NCBI GenBank assembly: GCA_044221445.1
Contig: JBGAPF010000001.1
Span: 124,001-188,000, forward strand
DNA from: JBDHTS01 sp044221445
GTDB lineage: Bacteria > Pseudomonadota > Alphaproteobacteria > Micavibrionales > Micavibrionaceae
Direction of reading: 5' to 3'
DNA length: 64,000 bases
This document shows, piece by piece, positions 44,101 to 53,552 of the stretch. The position numbers and the translations under genes were made by a program. A model generated the notes under the pieces. That model was not told the origin of the DNA and did not search any database. It saw nothing but the letters and a program-made list of their open reading frames with translations. Position 1 is the stretch's first letter. Every line of letters starts with the position of its first letter.

Positions 44101-44586
44101 CTACCGATAAATATACATACGGATAATATCACGCGTATTGGGCGGGCATGGTTTGCCCTCGATCGTTTTGCCGTATGTTTTTTTGCTGAGGTTATGCAGG
44201 ATATTGATATAGGCCAGCTGTTTTTGGCTCCATTTTTTTGACTCGACCTGACTCTTCATGAACGGCACGTAGCTTTTTTCGCGCCAGTCCAGGCCGCATA
44301 ACGCTGCATACGCCGTAATCGCGCCCTTCGCGACGGTCAGGCGCTGGTCGTTGAACGGAATGACCGGCCTGGCCAGGTCTTCCTTCGTTTCTTCGCCCAC
44401 AAACGTGCCGTCGGGTTTCCGTGCATAAGGAAGCTCCTGGCGCGCGGATTGGGCGAGAGCCTTCACGTAAGCATCGACAGGCAACGCGCCGGGCGCCGCA
44501 CCCCGCGCCGACGATTGGGCCGCCTGCACACCGGCGGGCACGACAGCGGCGAACACAGCGATCAGCAACACAATCAGGATATTCAT
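44101..44586 (-). CDS. Exported protein of unknown function
   Basis: A signal peptide ends near AGVQA (residue 22), and the 161-residue protein is thus exported. The mature part has two cysteines (LCGLDW and KPCPPN) and a helical centre ending KKTYGKTIEGKPCPPNTRD. No family recognised. It is transcribed downstream of fabI on the same strand with 84 bases between. Confidence 0.75.
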   Translation of the reverse strand: MNILIVLLIAVFAAVVPAGVQAAQSSARGAAPGALPVDAYVKALAQSARQELPYARKPDGTFVGEETKEDLARPVIPFNDQRLTVAKGAITAYAALCGLDWREKSYVPFMKSQVESKKWSQKQLAYINILHNLSKKTYGKTIEGKPCPPNTRDIIRMYIYR

Positions 44587-44670
44587 GCGGGTGGCCTCTC
44601 GTCTTCGCCTTGAACCCTTAACACTGCCTATAGTGTATCATACGCCCGGGCATGTAAATTCAGGGTAATT

Positions 44671-45522
44671 TCAGGCCGCTTCCGTTTTTTTCGGGGCGAT
44701 GCTTTGCAGCAGTTCCGCCGTTTCCGCCGCGCTGTCAACCTGGACCATACCAACGGTGTGGTAGCCTGAATCTACATGCAGCACCTCGCCCGTCACGCCA
44801 GAACCGAGGTCGGAGAGCAGGAAAAGTCCGGAGCGTCCGACATCCTCGATGGTCACGTTACGGCGCAGCGGTGAATTCAGCTCGTTCCATTTCAGGATAT
44901 AGCGGAAATCGCCGATGCCGCTGGCGGCCAGCGTCTTGATCGGTCCCGCCGAAATCGCGTTGACGCGGATGTTGTCAGGGCCAAGATCGGTGGCGAGGTA
45001 ACGGACGGAGGCTTCGAGACCGGCCTTGGCGACGCCCATGACATTATAATGCGGCATCACCCGTTCCGCCCCGTAATAGGTAAGGGTCAGCAGCGAACCG
45101 CCGTTTTTCATGAGGGGCGCCGCGCGCTGGGCCACCGCCGTGAAGGAGTAGACGGAAATATCCATCGTCTTCTTGAAATTCTCGCGGCTGGTGTTCAGAT
45201 ACAGCCCGTCCAGTTCGTTCTTATCGGAAAACGCGATGGCATGGACGACGAAATCGAGGCTGCCCCATTCTTTTGCGATGGTACCGAAAGTGCTGTCCAG
45301 GCCGGAATCGTCCGTCACGTCGCACGGCACGACGATTTTCGAGCCAATCCCCGCGGCAAGAGGCCTCACCCTTTTTTCGAGCGCGTCGCCCTGATACGTA
45401 AAAGCAAGCTCGGCGCCGTGCGCGGCACAGACCTGGGCGATGCCCCAGGCGATCGAACGGTCGTTGGCGACGCCCATGATCAGGCCACGCTTGCCGGCCA
45501 TAAGAGGTTCTGTGTGGGTCAT
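44671..45522 (-). CDS. fabI: Enoyl-[acyl-carrier-protein] reductase FabI
   Basis: FabI reduces the double bond in fatty-acid elongation with NADH. I start at the ATG at 45522. The 283-residue product has the short-chain reductase pattern of FabI: GLIMGVANDRSIAWGIA cofactor motif, VVHAIAFSD, the active-site YNVMGVAKA (Tyr-x6-Lys) and SAGPIKTLAASGI. Length and motifs are normal. Confidence 0.96.
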   Translation of the reverse strand: MTHTEPLMAGKRGLIMGVANDRSIAWGIAQVCAAHGAELAFTYQGDALEKRVRPLAAGIGSKIVVPCDVTDDSGLDSTFGTIAKEWGSLDFVVHAIAFSDKNELDGLYLNTSRENFKKTMDISVYSFTAVAQRAAPLMKNGGSLLTLTYYGAERVMPHYNVMGVAKAGLEASVRYLATDLGPDNIRVNAISAGPIKTLAASGIGDFRYILKWNELNSPLRRNVTIEDVGRSGLFLLSDLGSGVTGEVLHVDSGYHTVGMVQVDSAAETAELLQSIAPKKTEAA

Positions 45523-45684
45523 GATGACTCGCAAAAAGCTGGATTATACGCACATATATATCCCCTGCATCCTACACAATTCGGCCTGTGCGTCCAGACT
45601 CTTTTCCCTAAGCCCGTTTTGAGGAAAAATTAACACTTCGATGGTACAGTGTGCGGAGGGAAAACAGCGGGAAACGGCCTTTCA

Positions 45685-47247
45685 ATGACATCGCAGCTGG
45701 AAACAGTGACGGATGCGTGCCGCCAGATATCCCGGCAGGTCCGGGAAAGCTACCGCAACCTCCACATCCATTTCATCGTCCACCGCAGCGGACAGCGCAA
45801 GGAAGCCCTGGCCATGGCGGCCCAGGAAATTCTCGCGCATCCGGCGGCAGAAACCGCTTTGCACATGCTGCAAAAGATCAAGCGGTCCGACGAGTCCATG
45901 GTGCTTGGCACGGCGGTCGCGCGGCGCCCCCTGTTCCTGGGGCTGGCGAGCCAGGACAGCATCCTGTCGCTCTGTACGCTGAACCTCGAACAGTTCGAGT
46001 CCCTGAAGGAAGCGAAGCGTTATGCCTGGCACCTCGCCTGGCACGCCATTGACGCGCTGCAGTTTCACAGCCTGCCGGACAACCGGGCAACGGCGCTGTC
46101 GGATATCATCGTGCGCCGCCGCAACACGCTCGAAATGGCCAGCGCCAACTTGCGCGCCGACACGTTCAGCGCCGTCATTTCCGTCCTCAATAACGACGTC
46201 TCCGCTTCGAAAGCGCTGGCGTCCCTGCGCGGCACCAATGCCTTGCGCACACGTTCCCTGCACAACCCGGAATTCTATCCTTTCGCGCTGGCGCTGGAGG
46301 CGGTCGATTTCGCCATCCAGGACCTGGTGCGGCGCGCCCCGTCCAAACGACGTTATATCCAGGCGGCGATGAAAGTCGCCAGCAATATCGGCCTGATGAT
46401 CGACACGGAGTCGCTGCGCCAGTGGCTGGCTTTCAGCGAGCCCAGCCAGGACATGGCGTGGCGCGGCTTTTCGCCGGAGGAAATTCTGGGCGCCGCGGTC
46501 AATACCAGCGAGAACACGTCGGTGCGCGCCACCGGCTATCTGGTTTCCGAGATCACCGGCATTCAGCCCCGTTCCATCGCGGAGACCGGCAATATATACA
46601 GCCCGTTCGCCGACAACATCTTTAACGCACAACTCCATGAAAAGGCCGTCCATTCCATCTTCGAGGACGTGATCGCGCAAGGCGTAAGGCAGGGTACCGC
46701 CGAACCGTTTACGACTGTCGCCAACCGCCAGAACGAATCCCTGACAGAAGGCAACATTCTCGGGTGGTGCGCTTCGGCCCTGCAGGCGGCCGGCAAGGCT
46801 TACGAACGCAGCCTTGAATATGGACATGAAGCCGAAGTGATCGCGCGCAAGGAATTCGAGGGCGAACAGAAAGCCATAAACTGGAGCAGCCTGCGGTCAC
46901 TCGGTCGCGAGATCGTCCATGAATACCGGCAGGGCAATATGGTCACCCTCAGCCGCGTCGAACAGCTTTGCGCCGACGATAAGGCCCTGACGTCCGTCCG
47001 TAAAGCCGTCGTCGGCACCATGCGCGACCCGCATTACCAGCGCAAGCTGAACGCCGCCATGGACATCAACGCCGAGCTGCGGCCCCAGCCTGCCATGGAA
47101 AACGCGCCGCGTCAGCGCCCGTCGGTGCCGGCGCCCGCGAGAGCGCCCAGCCTGGGTGGTGACGGAGTTGTCAGAGGCGCCGCCCGGCAAAAAAAGACGC
47201 CGGAGGCGAAAGAACAGAAAGAACAGCAGGACGGCGCGGCGACTTAA
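45685..47247 (+). CDS. Large unknown protein with a basic, proline-rich C-terminus
   Basis: The ATG at 45685 gives 520 residues; an upstream GTG at 45649 is possible. No signal peptide, membrane helix or known domain is visible. The N-terminal 300 residues are predicted mostly helical with a HLAWHAIDA motif near residue 110. The last 60 are rich in Pro, Gln, Lys and Glu and probably disordered. The gene is convergent with dxs and overlaps its end by four bases. Function unknown. Confidence 0.7.
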   Translation: MTSQLETVTDACRQISRQVRESYRNLHIHFIVHRSGQRKEALAMAAQEILAHPAAETALHMLQKIKRSDESMVLGTAVARRPLFLGLASQDSILSLCTLNLEQFESLKEAKRYAWHLAWHAIDALQFHSLPDNRATALSDIIVRRRNTLEMASANLRADTFSAVISVLNNDVSASKALASLRGTNALRTRSLHNPEFYPFALALEAVDFAIQDLVRRAPSKRRYIQAAMKVASNIGLMIDTESLRQWLAFSEPSQDMAWRGFSPEEILGAAVNTSENTSVRATGYLVSEITGIQPRSIAETGNIYSPFADNIFNAQLHEKAVHSIFEDVIAQGVRQGTAEPFTTVANRQNESLTEGNILGWCASALQAAGKAYERSLEYGHEAEVIARKEFEGEQKAINWSSLRSLGREIVHEYRQGNMVTLSRVEQLCADDKALTSVRKAVVGTMRDPHYQRKLNAAMDINAELRPQPAMENAPRQRPSVPAPARAPSLGGDGVVRGAARQKKTPEAKEQKEQQDGAAT

Positions 47248-49163
47248 GAGAGCTTCGAGGCGATCAGCCTCGCCGTCAGCCCGGCTTCCTCATATTGCTT
47301 TTCCGGCTGTTCATGATCCTGGAAAATATCAGGCAGATGAAGGGTGTGGACACGGCATCCGGACAGAAGCGCGGCGTCGTTCATATATTCCAGAACATAA
47401 CTGCCGAAGCCGCCGGTCGATCCTTCTTCCAGGGTCAGGAGCGTTCGGTGGTGCGAGGCAAGCTGCCTGATCAGGTCCTTGTCCAGCGGCTTGGCGAACC
47501 GCGCGTCGGCCACCGTCGCGGATATGCCTTTCTTATCCAGAAGGTCAGCGGCCTTTAGGGCTTCTTCGAGCCTTGCGCCATAAGACAGGATCGCCACGTC
47601 GGTCCCCTCGCGCACGATCCTGCCCCTGCCGACGCGTAAAACGGCGCCGCGTTGCGGCAGATCGATCCCCCTGCCCTCGCCTCTTGGATAACGCAAAGCG
47701 CAGGGACCTTCGTCATAAGCCGCGGCCGTCGCCACCATATGCATCAGTTCGGCCTCGTCCGATGCCGCCATCAGCATCATGTTCGGCAGGCAGCCAAGAA
47801 AAGCGATATCGAACGCGCCCGCATGCGTGCAGCCGTCGGCGCCGACCAGGCCCGCGCGATCGAGCGCGAACCGCACCGGCAGATTCTGGATGCAAACGTC
47901 ATGCACGACCTGGTCGTAGGCGCGCTGGAGGAAGGTCGAGTAGATTGCGCAGAACGGCTTATACCCTTCGGCGGCGAGGCCGGCGGCAAAGGTCACGGCA
48001 TGCTGTTCCGCGATGCCGACGTCGAACATACGCTCGGGAAATTCATACCCGAACGCGTCCATGCCGGTGCCGGACGGCATCGCCGCCGTGATGCCGACGA
48101 TTTTGGAATCCGCTTTGGCTTCGGCAATCAACGCTTTGGCGAAAACTTTGGTATACGACGGCAAAACGCTTTTGGGTTTGAACTGCTCGCCCGTCACGAT
48201 GTCGAATTTCACCACGCCATGCATTTTGTCGGCGGAGGTCTCGGCGGGCGCGTACCCCTTACCTTTTTTGGTGATGGCATGGATCAGGACGGGGCCTTCA
48301 TAGGCGCCGTCCCTGACATTGCGCAGGACGGGCAGCAGATGATCGAGGTTATGCCCGTCTATCGGCCCGATATAATAAAAGCCCATCTCTTCAAACAGCG
48401 TGCCGCCGCCCAGCGCGGCGCGCGCCGTTTCCTCCGCCCGTTTGGCCGCTTTGCGCAAAGGCTCCGGGAGGGCTTCCGCGAACCGCTTGGCGATGTCGCG
48501 CGCGCCGAGATAGGGTTTCGACGAGACCAGGTTGGTCAGGTAATGGCTCATGGCGCCAACCGGGGCGCTGATCGACATGCGGTTATCGTTCAGGATGACG
48601 ATCAGGCGGCTTTTCATCGCGCCTGCGTTGTTCATGGCCTCATAGGCCATGCCCGCGCTCATGGCCCCGTCGCCGATGACGGCGATGACGCTGTTATCCT
48701 TACCGGACAGGTCGCGCGCCACCGCCATGCCAAGCGCCGCGGAAATCGAGGTGGACGAGTGCGCGGCCCCGAACGGGTCGTATTCGGACTCCGCCCGTCT
48801 GGTGAAACCGGAAAGCCCTCCGCCCTGGCGCAGGGTCTTGATGCGGTCTTTACGCCCCGTGAGGATTTTATGGGGATAGCATTGATGCCCGACATCCCAG
48901 ATCAGCCGGTCTTCCGGGGTATTGAAGACGGCATGCAGCGCCACGGTCAGCTCGACGACGCCAAGCCCGGCCCCCAGATGCCCGCCGGTGTGGGAAACGG
49001 AATGAATGGTCTCGGCCCGCAGATCGGCCGCAAGGGTTTTGAGTTCGGCATCGGAAAAATTGCGCATATCCCGGGGTAAAGAGACGCGGTCCAGCATCGT
49101 GGCGACGGAAACGTCTTCCGTTTCCCCGACCGGCGCAGTCTGCTTGCTGGCGGCTTTTTTCAT
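47244..49163 (-). CDS. dxs: 1-deoxy-D-xylulose-5-phosphate synthase Dxs
   Basis: Dxs condenses pyruvate and glyceraldehyde-3-phosphate with thiamine diphosphate, the first MEP-pathway step. The 639-residue product has TGGHLGAGLGVVEL, the cofactor-binding GDGAMSAGMAYEAMNNAG, GPIDGHNL, the transketolase pyrimidine segment (DVGIAEQHAVTFAAGLA) and the C-terminal domain (DARFAKPLDKDLI). It ends a run transcribed as xseB, ispA, methyltransferase, CorC-like, dxs, with 104 bases before dxs. A promoter of its own is possible there. Confidence 0.97.
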   Translation of the reverse strand: MKKAASKQTAPVGETEDVSVATMLDRVSLPRDMRNFSDAELKTLAADLRAETIHSVSHTGGHLGAGLGVVELTVALHAVFNTPEDRLIWDVGHQCYPHKILTGRKDRIKTLRQGGGLSGFTRRAESEYDPFGAAHSSTSISAALGMAVARDLSGKDNSVIAVIGDGAMSAGMAYEAMNNAGAMKSRLIVILNDNRMSISAPVGAMSHYLTNLVSSKPYLGARDIAKRFAEALPEPLRKAAKRAEETARAALGGGTLFEEMGFYYIGPIDGHNLDHLLPVLRNVRDGAYEGPVLIHAITKKGKGYAPAETSADKMHGVVKFDIVTGEQFKPKSVLPSYTKVFAKALIAEAKADSKIVGITAAMPSGTGMDAFGYEFPERMFDVGIAEQHAVTFAAGLAAEGYKPFCAIYSTFLQRAYDQVVHDVCIQNLPVRFALDRAGLVGADGCTHAGAFDIAFLGCLPNMMLMAASDEAELMHMVATAAAYDEGPCALRYPRGEGRGIDLPQRGAVLRVGRGRIVREGTDVAILSYGARLEEALKAADLLDKKGISATVADARFAKPLDKDLIRQLASHHRTLLTLEEGSTGGFGSYVLEYMNDAALLSGCRVHTLHLPDIFQDHEQPEKQYEEAGLTARLIASKLS

Positions 49164-49267
49164 CTGGGTCTTTCCCGTCGGCCCTGTGTGTACGGTGTTT
49201 TATGCTTTCAAACCCGTTTTGGCAAATTTGAATCACAAACCGGCGTTAACTATTAAAGTTCCTGCGC

Positions 49268-50584
49268 CTATGCCGCCGATGCCTTATCCTTGGCAGTTTC
49301 AAGAGGCGTAACAAGAATTTTATCGATACGGGCATCGTCCATATCGGCGACTTCGAAGCGGTATTTGAAAAGGTCGAAGAAATCACCTTCCTCCGGCGAT
49401 TTACCCAGATGCTGAAGCATGAATCCCGCGATGGTGTCGAAATTGCCGTCGGTGTCGATCTCCTCAAGGCCGATGGTCAGGTGGACCTCGTCGATGGGCG
49501 TCAGCCCGTCCACGAACCACGAGCCGTCCTGGCGCCGGGTGATCAGGACATGTTCCGGTTCGTCATAATTGGAGGGCAGAAGACCGACAATAGCCTCCAG
49601 GATATCGGATGTCGTGATGATGCCTTCGGTGCCGCCATATTCATTGACGATCACGACCAGGTGCAGGGTCGATTTTTTGAACAGTTCAAGCGCGCTCAGG
49701 CACGACGCGTTTTCAGGCAGTGTCTGCACTATTTTGACGTAATCTGATACTTTCATTTTGTCCTGGGACAGCGCCCCGTCCAGCATCTCCTTGGCCTGAA
49801 CGACGCCGATGGTTTTATCAGGGTTGCCGTCGATGACGGGATAGCGGGAATGCCCGGCCTCGTGCACTTTTTTGCGGACGGCTTCCAGCGGTTCGTTCAG
49901 GTCGATGAAAACCACGCTGGAACGATGGGTCATGATCGATTTCACGTCGCGGTCGCCCAGGCGTATGACCCTCTGCAACATATCGTGTTCGGCTTTTTCG
50001 ATGACTCCGGTCTCCGCGCCCTCGCTCAGGACCGCTTTGACTTCGGCTTCCGTCATGCGCTCTTCGCTTTGCTGGCCACCGCCTAGGACCCGCGTCAGCA
50101 CGCGGGCCGACATTTCAAGGAGCCAGACGACGGGCGTGCAGGAACGGGACAGAAGCGCCATCGGCTTGGCGACGAGCATCGCCAGTTTTTCCGGACGACT
50201 GAGCGCGAATTGTTTCGGGACGAGTTCGCCGATGACGACCGACAGATAGGTGATCACCGCGACCACGACGAACACGGCGACGGCCTCGCCATGCGGACTG
50301 ATAAACTCAATGCGGTCGAACAAAGGCTCCAGCTTTCCGGCAATCTTCGCGCCGCCATAAGCGCCCGCCAGCGTGCCGACCAGGGTGATGCCGACCTGGA
50401 CGGTCGAGAGGAACCGGCCCGAATCCTCGGCCAGGCGCAAAGCGACCGTCGCCCGGTGGTCGCCCTGTTTGGCGTACTGGCGCAGCATCGGTTTGCTGGC
50501 CGACACGATCGCCATTTCGGACAACGAAAAAAATCCGTTCAGCATCAACAGGATGAAAATGATAAAAAGTTCTGTGGTGATCAT
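49268..50584 (-). CDS. CNNM/CorC-type membrane protein with CBS pair
   Basis: The 438-residue protein has a four-helix DUF21 membrane domain at the start (LNGFFSLSEMAIVSA, VQVGITLVGTLAGAYGG), a CBS domain pair (about residues 210-340) and a C-terminal CorC_HlyC domain (WFVDGLTPIDEV). Members are magnesium/cobalt efflux or sodium-coupled magnesium transporters, often called hemolysin-like by old annotation. Transport of Mg2+ is the best estimate. It starts three bases after the methyltransferase gene. Confidence 0.92.
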   Translation of the reverse strand: MITTELFIIFILLMLNGFFSLSEMAIVSASKPMLRQYAKQGDHRATVALRLAEDSGRFLSTVQVGITLVGTLAGAYGGAKIAGKLEPLFDRIEFISPHGEAVAVFVVVAVITYLSVVIGELVPKQFALSRPEKLAMLVAKPMALLSRSCTPVVWLLEMSARVLTRVLGGGQQSEERMTEAEVKAVLSEGAETGVIEKAEHDMLQRVIRLGDRDVKSIMTHRSSVVFIDLNEPLEAVRKKVHEAGHSRYPVIDGNPDKTIGVVQAKEMLDGALSQDKMKVSDYVKIVQTLPENASCLSALELFKKSTLHLVVIVNEYGGTEGIITTSDILEAIVGLLPSNYDEPEHVLITRRQDGSWFVDGLTPIDEVHLTIGLEEIDTDGNFDTIAGFMLQHLGKSPEEGDFFDLFKYRFEVADMDDARIDKILVTPLETAKDKASAA

Positions 50585-50587
50585 GTC

Positions 50588-51355
50588 CTACCGACCCTCC
50601 GGCGCGACACTGAGAATTTTGGTTTTTTTCTTGAGGGTGCGCAGCACCACAAAAATCGTCGAGATCACGATGAATTCCGCAAACCAGAACCAGTCCTGCG
50701 CCAGCCAGGAAGCGACGTCTTCCCGCTGCACCAGAATATCGGTGATGAAATTGTTCAGGAAAAACACCGTGCCGACGGCCATCAGCCCGTTATATTCGCC
50801 GCGAAGGACTTTTTTAAAGGAAAAAGGCATCTCGGGTTTTTGCCACAGCCGGACGTCGGGAACGAAAATCGGCGTTCTCTTCGCCCATTCTGTGTAAACG
50901 GGCCCGAACTTTTCCGTCAGGAACCGTTCTTCCGCCGCGATGACGCGCTCGATATAAATCCAGTACGCCAGGACGCCGATGACAACGAACCACCATACCT
51001 TGATCGAGAGCAGAATACCGAGCAGCGCGACGCTGTTGCCCAGATAAAGCGGGTTCTTGACGACGGAATACATACCGGTCTTGTTGACCGCTTCCGCACG
51101 CTGGTTCTGCGTATTGCGCCCCGACGTCCCCTGCGGCACGAACCCGATCGTCGCCCACCGTATGGCAAGACCCGCAAGCGAAACGAGAAACCCGGAGAAC
51201 AGGACGACATCCTCGACATGGTCGCCGAACGCGTTCTGGATAGCCGAACTGTTGGCGGCGGCGGCCAGGGCCGGCGCGATCAGGATAAAGGGGATGAAGC
51301 TCCGCCAGCGAAACAGAAACCCGCCTTGCCTGATTAAAGTGTCCTGTATGTTCAT
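50588..51355 (-). CDS. Isoprenylcysteine methyltransferase-like membrane protein
   Basis: The 255-residue protein has several membrane helices and the ICMT/PEMT core YSVVKNPLYLGNSVALLG plus EERFLTEKFGPVYTEWAKRTP, which bind S-adenosylmethionine. Bacterial homologues methylate membrane lipids or isoprenoid-type substrates; the actual target is unknown. Location between ispA and the CorC gene, in a run with isoprenoid genes, is suggestive but no proof of an isoprenoid substrate. Confidence 0.88.
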   Translation of the reverse strand: MNIQDTLIRQGGFLFRWRSFIPFILIAPALAAAANSSAIQNAFGDHVEDVVLFSGFLVSLAGLAIRWATIGFVPQGTSGRNTQNQRAEAVNKTGMYSVVKNPLYLGNSVALLGILLSIKVWWFVVIGVLAYWIYIERVIAAEERFLTEKFGPVYTEWAKRTPIFVPDVRLWQKPEMPFSFKKVLRGEYNGLMAVGTVFFLNNFITDILVQREDVASWLAQDWFWFAEFIVISTIFVVLRTLKKKTKILSVAPEGR

Positions 51356-51415
51356 GACAAAATCCTGCGTTCGGAAAGGAGGGACGCTTGCATCCGGGAT
51401 ATGTGGATAATCGGC

Positions 51416-52327
51416 CTACTTCCTTCTCGTCAGAACATAGTCGGCCATTTCTTTCAGGATATCCGCACGGATGCCGAAAATGTTCAAATGGCGCTTGGCC
51501 TGTTCGACCAGCATTTCGGCCCTGGCGCGGGCCTGTTCCTTGCCCATGGTCGAAACGAATGTGCTTTTGGCCGCTTTTTCGTCCTTACCGGCGTCCTTGC
51601 CCATTTCGATGACATTGCCCTCGACGTCCAAAATATCGTCCGTGACCTGAAAGGCAAGGCCGAGGTCATGCGCATAATTGGCCAGCGCCTTTTTATGCGG
51701 CTCATCCGATTTGCCGAGGATGGCGCCCATTTCGCACGCAGCGGCCATCAGGCGCCCGGTCTTCATGCGCTGAAGACGGCTGACGGTCCCGAGGTCGAAT
51801 TCTTCCTTCTCGCCCAGCAGGTCGAGCATCTGTCCGCCGACAAGTCCCTGGGGTCCGGCAGCCTGCGCCAGACACGAGACCAGCTCGCAACGGACACGTG
51901 GATCTTCGTGCGTCGCCGGGTCGCTCAGGACGTCGAAAGCCAAAGCAAGCAAAGCGTCGCCCGCGAGAATGGCCGTCGCTTCATCGAATTGCTTATGGGT
52001 CGACGGCTTGCCGCGGCGCATGTCGGCATTATCCATAGCGGGAAGGTCGTCATGCACCAGCGAATAGCTGTGAATGAATTCGATAGCGGCCGCGGCGCGG
52101 CGGGCGCGGCTGGCATCGACGTTGAACAGCTTCGCAGACTGAATCAGAAGGAACGGGCGCAGACGTTTGCCCCCGGTCAGGACGCCGTAGCGCATCGCCT
52201 CGAACAGCCTGTCTTCCGGCAGGTCGGTTTCCGGCAACAGCCGCGCCATCGTTTTGTTCACCGCGTCGACGGCTTCGTCCATTTTGTCTTGCAGGCCGGA
52301 ACTGGCCTCGCGCGGCGAAGGGGCCAT
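51416..52327 (-). CDS. ispA: Farnesyl/geranyl diphosphate synthase IspA
   Basis: IspA condenses IPP onto DMAPP and GPP. The 303-residue product has GGKRLRPFL, first aspartate motif in VHDDLPAMD, GDALLALAFDVL, the QMLDLLG helix, KTGRLMAAACEMGA and second motif QVTDDILD. All catalytic aspartates are present. It begins six bases after xseB, the usual arrangement in this group. Confidence 0.96.
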   Translation of the reverse strand: MAPSPREASSGLQDKMDEAVDAVNKTMARLLPETDLPEDRLFEAMRYGVLTGGKRLRPFLLIQSAKLFNVDASRARRAAAAIEFIHSYSLVHDDLPAMDNADMRRGKPSTHKQFDEATAILAGDALLALAFDVLSDPATHEDPRVRCELVSCLAQAAGPQGLVGGQMLDLLGEKEEFDLGTVSRLQRMKTGRLMAAACEMGAILGKSDEPHKKALANYAHDLGLAFQVTDDILDVEGNVIEMGKDAGKDEKAAKSTFVSTMGKEQARARAEMLVEQAKRHLNIFGIRADILKEMADYVLTRRK

Positions 52328-52333
52328 TGATAC

Positions 52334-52567
52334 TTACTCCTGGAAAGCGGCGGCGGAAACGCTGCCGTCATGTTGAACTGTGATTTTTTCGATTTTTGCC
52401 TGCGCCTCGCGTAGCTTCTGCTCGCAATGGGCCTTCAGGGCCATGCCCCGCTCGTACCGGGCGATGGAATCCTCAAGCGCCGCATTCCCGGTCTCAAGGT
52501 CTTTGACGATGCCTTCAAGTTCAGCCAAAGCCTGCTCGAAGCTCAATTTTTCAACCGGTTGGCTCAT
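52334..52567 (-). CDS. xseB: Exodeoxyribonuclease VII small subunit
   Basis: XseB associates with XseA to degrade single-stranded DNA. The 77-residue product has the typical LSFEQALAELEGIVKDLETGNAALEDSIARYERGM helix pair. The large subunit gene is not in the window. It heads the xseB-ispA run; 215 bases upstream separate it from the small plus-strand gene. Confidence 0.95.
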   Translation of the reverse strand: MSQPVEKLSFEQALAELEGIVKDLETGNAALEDSIARYERGMALKAHCEQKLREAQAKIEKITVQHDGSVSAAAFQE

Positions 52568-52782
52568 ATTTGTTCTTATATCACCATGTTTGGGCGGAGG
52601 GCAGTGTAAGTCAGCCCGCGCGATTCCTCAAGGAGAACAATAAGGTTTTGGTCGCCATCTTGCACCGCACAATGATATGCAAAATAGGTTTGGCTGCCCT
52701 CCAGGCATTGCAGGGCCACGCCTTTTGCCATGAGTTATAATGGTATCAGGCTGAAAACGATGAGTATAAGGAGCGTTTTGTC

Positions 52783-52935
52783 ATGGACACCAAACAAACT
52801 TCTCACGACCATCATCTCAAGAATGCCGATTTCCTGGCCTGGCGCGTGGGCAACTATCGCCAGCGCCAGCGCGAAAAGGAAGTCTGGAAAATTTTCAATA
52901 CCCGCGAACGCGACCGTCTGATTTCGAAGCACTAG
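52783..52935 (+). CDS. Small 50-residue hydrophilic protein
   Basis: An ATG at 52783 follows AAGGAG by nine bases, and a TATAAT hexamer lies 42 bases upstream. The product is DTKQTSHDHHLKNADFLAWR followed by a very basic NYRQRQREKE segment and ending ISKH. The strong ribosome-binding site and clean composition argue for a real gene. No family known. A stem-loop at 52971-52995 follows as a likely terminator. Confidence 0.6.
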   Translation: MDTKQTSHDHHLKNADFLAWRVGNYRQRQREKEVWKIFNTRERDRLISKH

Positions 52936-52949
52936 GCTTCGACCACAAC

Positions 52950-53507
52950 TTATAAAGAACTCTTCTTTTCCAGGGAAGCCAGACAGGCTTCCCTGTCGGG
53001 TTTCTGGTCCGCGCTTTCATGCTTCGGTTCGTAGTAGGCTGTTTGGCGGGGGCGAAAATCCACGTATTGCACTGGATGCTGCGCGTTTTTTTCCTCCGAC
53101 CCGTCTTTCAAAAAGATATCGAGGATGCAGCTATCCGATACATATTGCCAGTGCCCGAAACTGCCTTCAAGGCGGCGCAGATCAGGCTCGTCGAGCAGGA
53201 TCAAAATCTGCGACCGGCTTAAAACTTCGAGGCGTCCGGCGTCCCTGGACACAAAATCCCTGAGCATGGCCGCATAGCGCATCTTTTCCTGCCCGCTCAG
53301 CGTGTCCGGCAGGATATCGCCTGGGGTAACCGATGCCAGCGCGTTATGCGGAAGAATAGTGCCGAGAACGTTGCCGAAAGCCAGAAAAGCGGCCAGAATG
53401 ATTGACATTGCCAGGAGCGAGGCCCGCAAGGAATAACGGCGCAGGATGCAAAGCAATCCCACGCCGTCATTTTTATCTTTGTCGCAGTCCGGTTTATCGT
53501 GCTGCAT
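52950..53507 (-). CDS. Membrane-anchored protein of unknown function
   Basis: I start at the ATG at 53507, giving 185 residues; the frame is open seven codons further without a clear site. One membrane helix (about residues 29-51) follows a basic RRYSLRAS stretch, and the rest should be periplasmic. Two cysteines in the C-terminal part may pair (DSCILDIF, REACLASL). No domain recognised. It ends downstream of the bactofilin gene on the same strand and could be co-transcribed with it. Confidence 0.65.
   Translation of the reverse strand: MQHDKPDCDKDKNDGVGLLCILRRYSLRASLLAMSIILAAFLAFGNVLGTILPHNALASVTPGDILPDTLSGQEKMRYAAMLRDFVSRDAGRLEVLSRSQILILLDEPDLRRLEGSFGHWQYVSDSCILDIFLKDGSEEKNAQHPVQYVDFRPRQTAYYEPKHESADQKPDREACLASLEKKSSL
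52971..52995. terminator. Stem-loop with ten paired bases after the small gene
   Basis: CAGGGAAGCC and GGCTTCCCTG pair perfectly around AGACA, 36 bases after the small gene's stop. The stem is also inside the last codons of the convergent gene at 52950-53507. No long T run follows. It may stop transcription in one or both directions. Confidence 0.45.
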
Positions 53508-53552
53508 GGTTTGCCCGGGACCGTACAAAGCCGGTCCCGTCCACCCCTTATG

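Noticed and set aside
45682..46827. Minus-strand frame of 381 codons opposite the unknown gene at 45685
   Set aside because: The plus-strand frame is longer and has protein-like composition; the minus frame is Arg/Gln/Gly-biased as shadows are.
47652..49079. Long plus-strand frame opposite dxs
   Set aside because: Antisense shadow of dxs with no ribosome-binding site and no domain.
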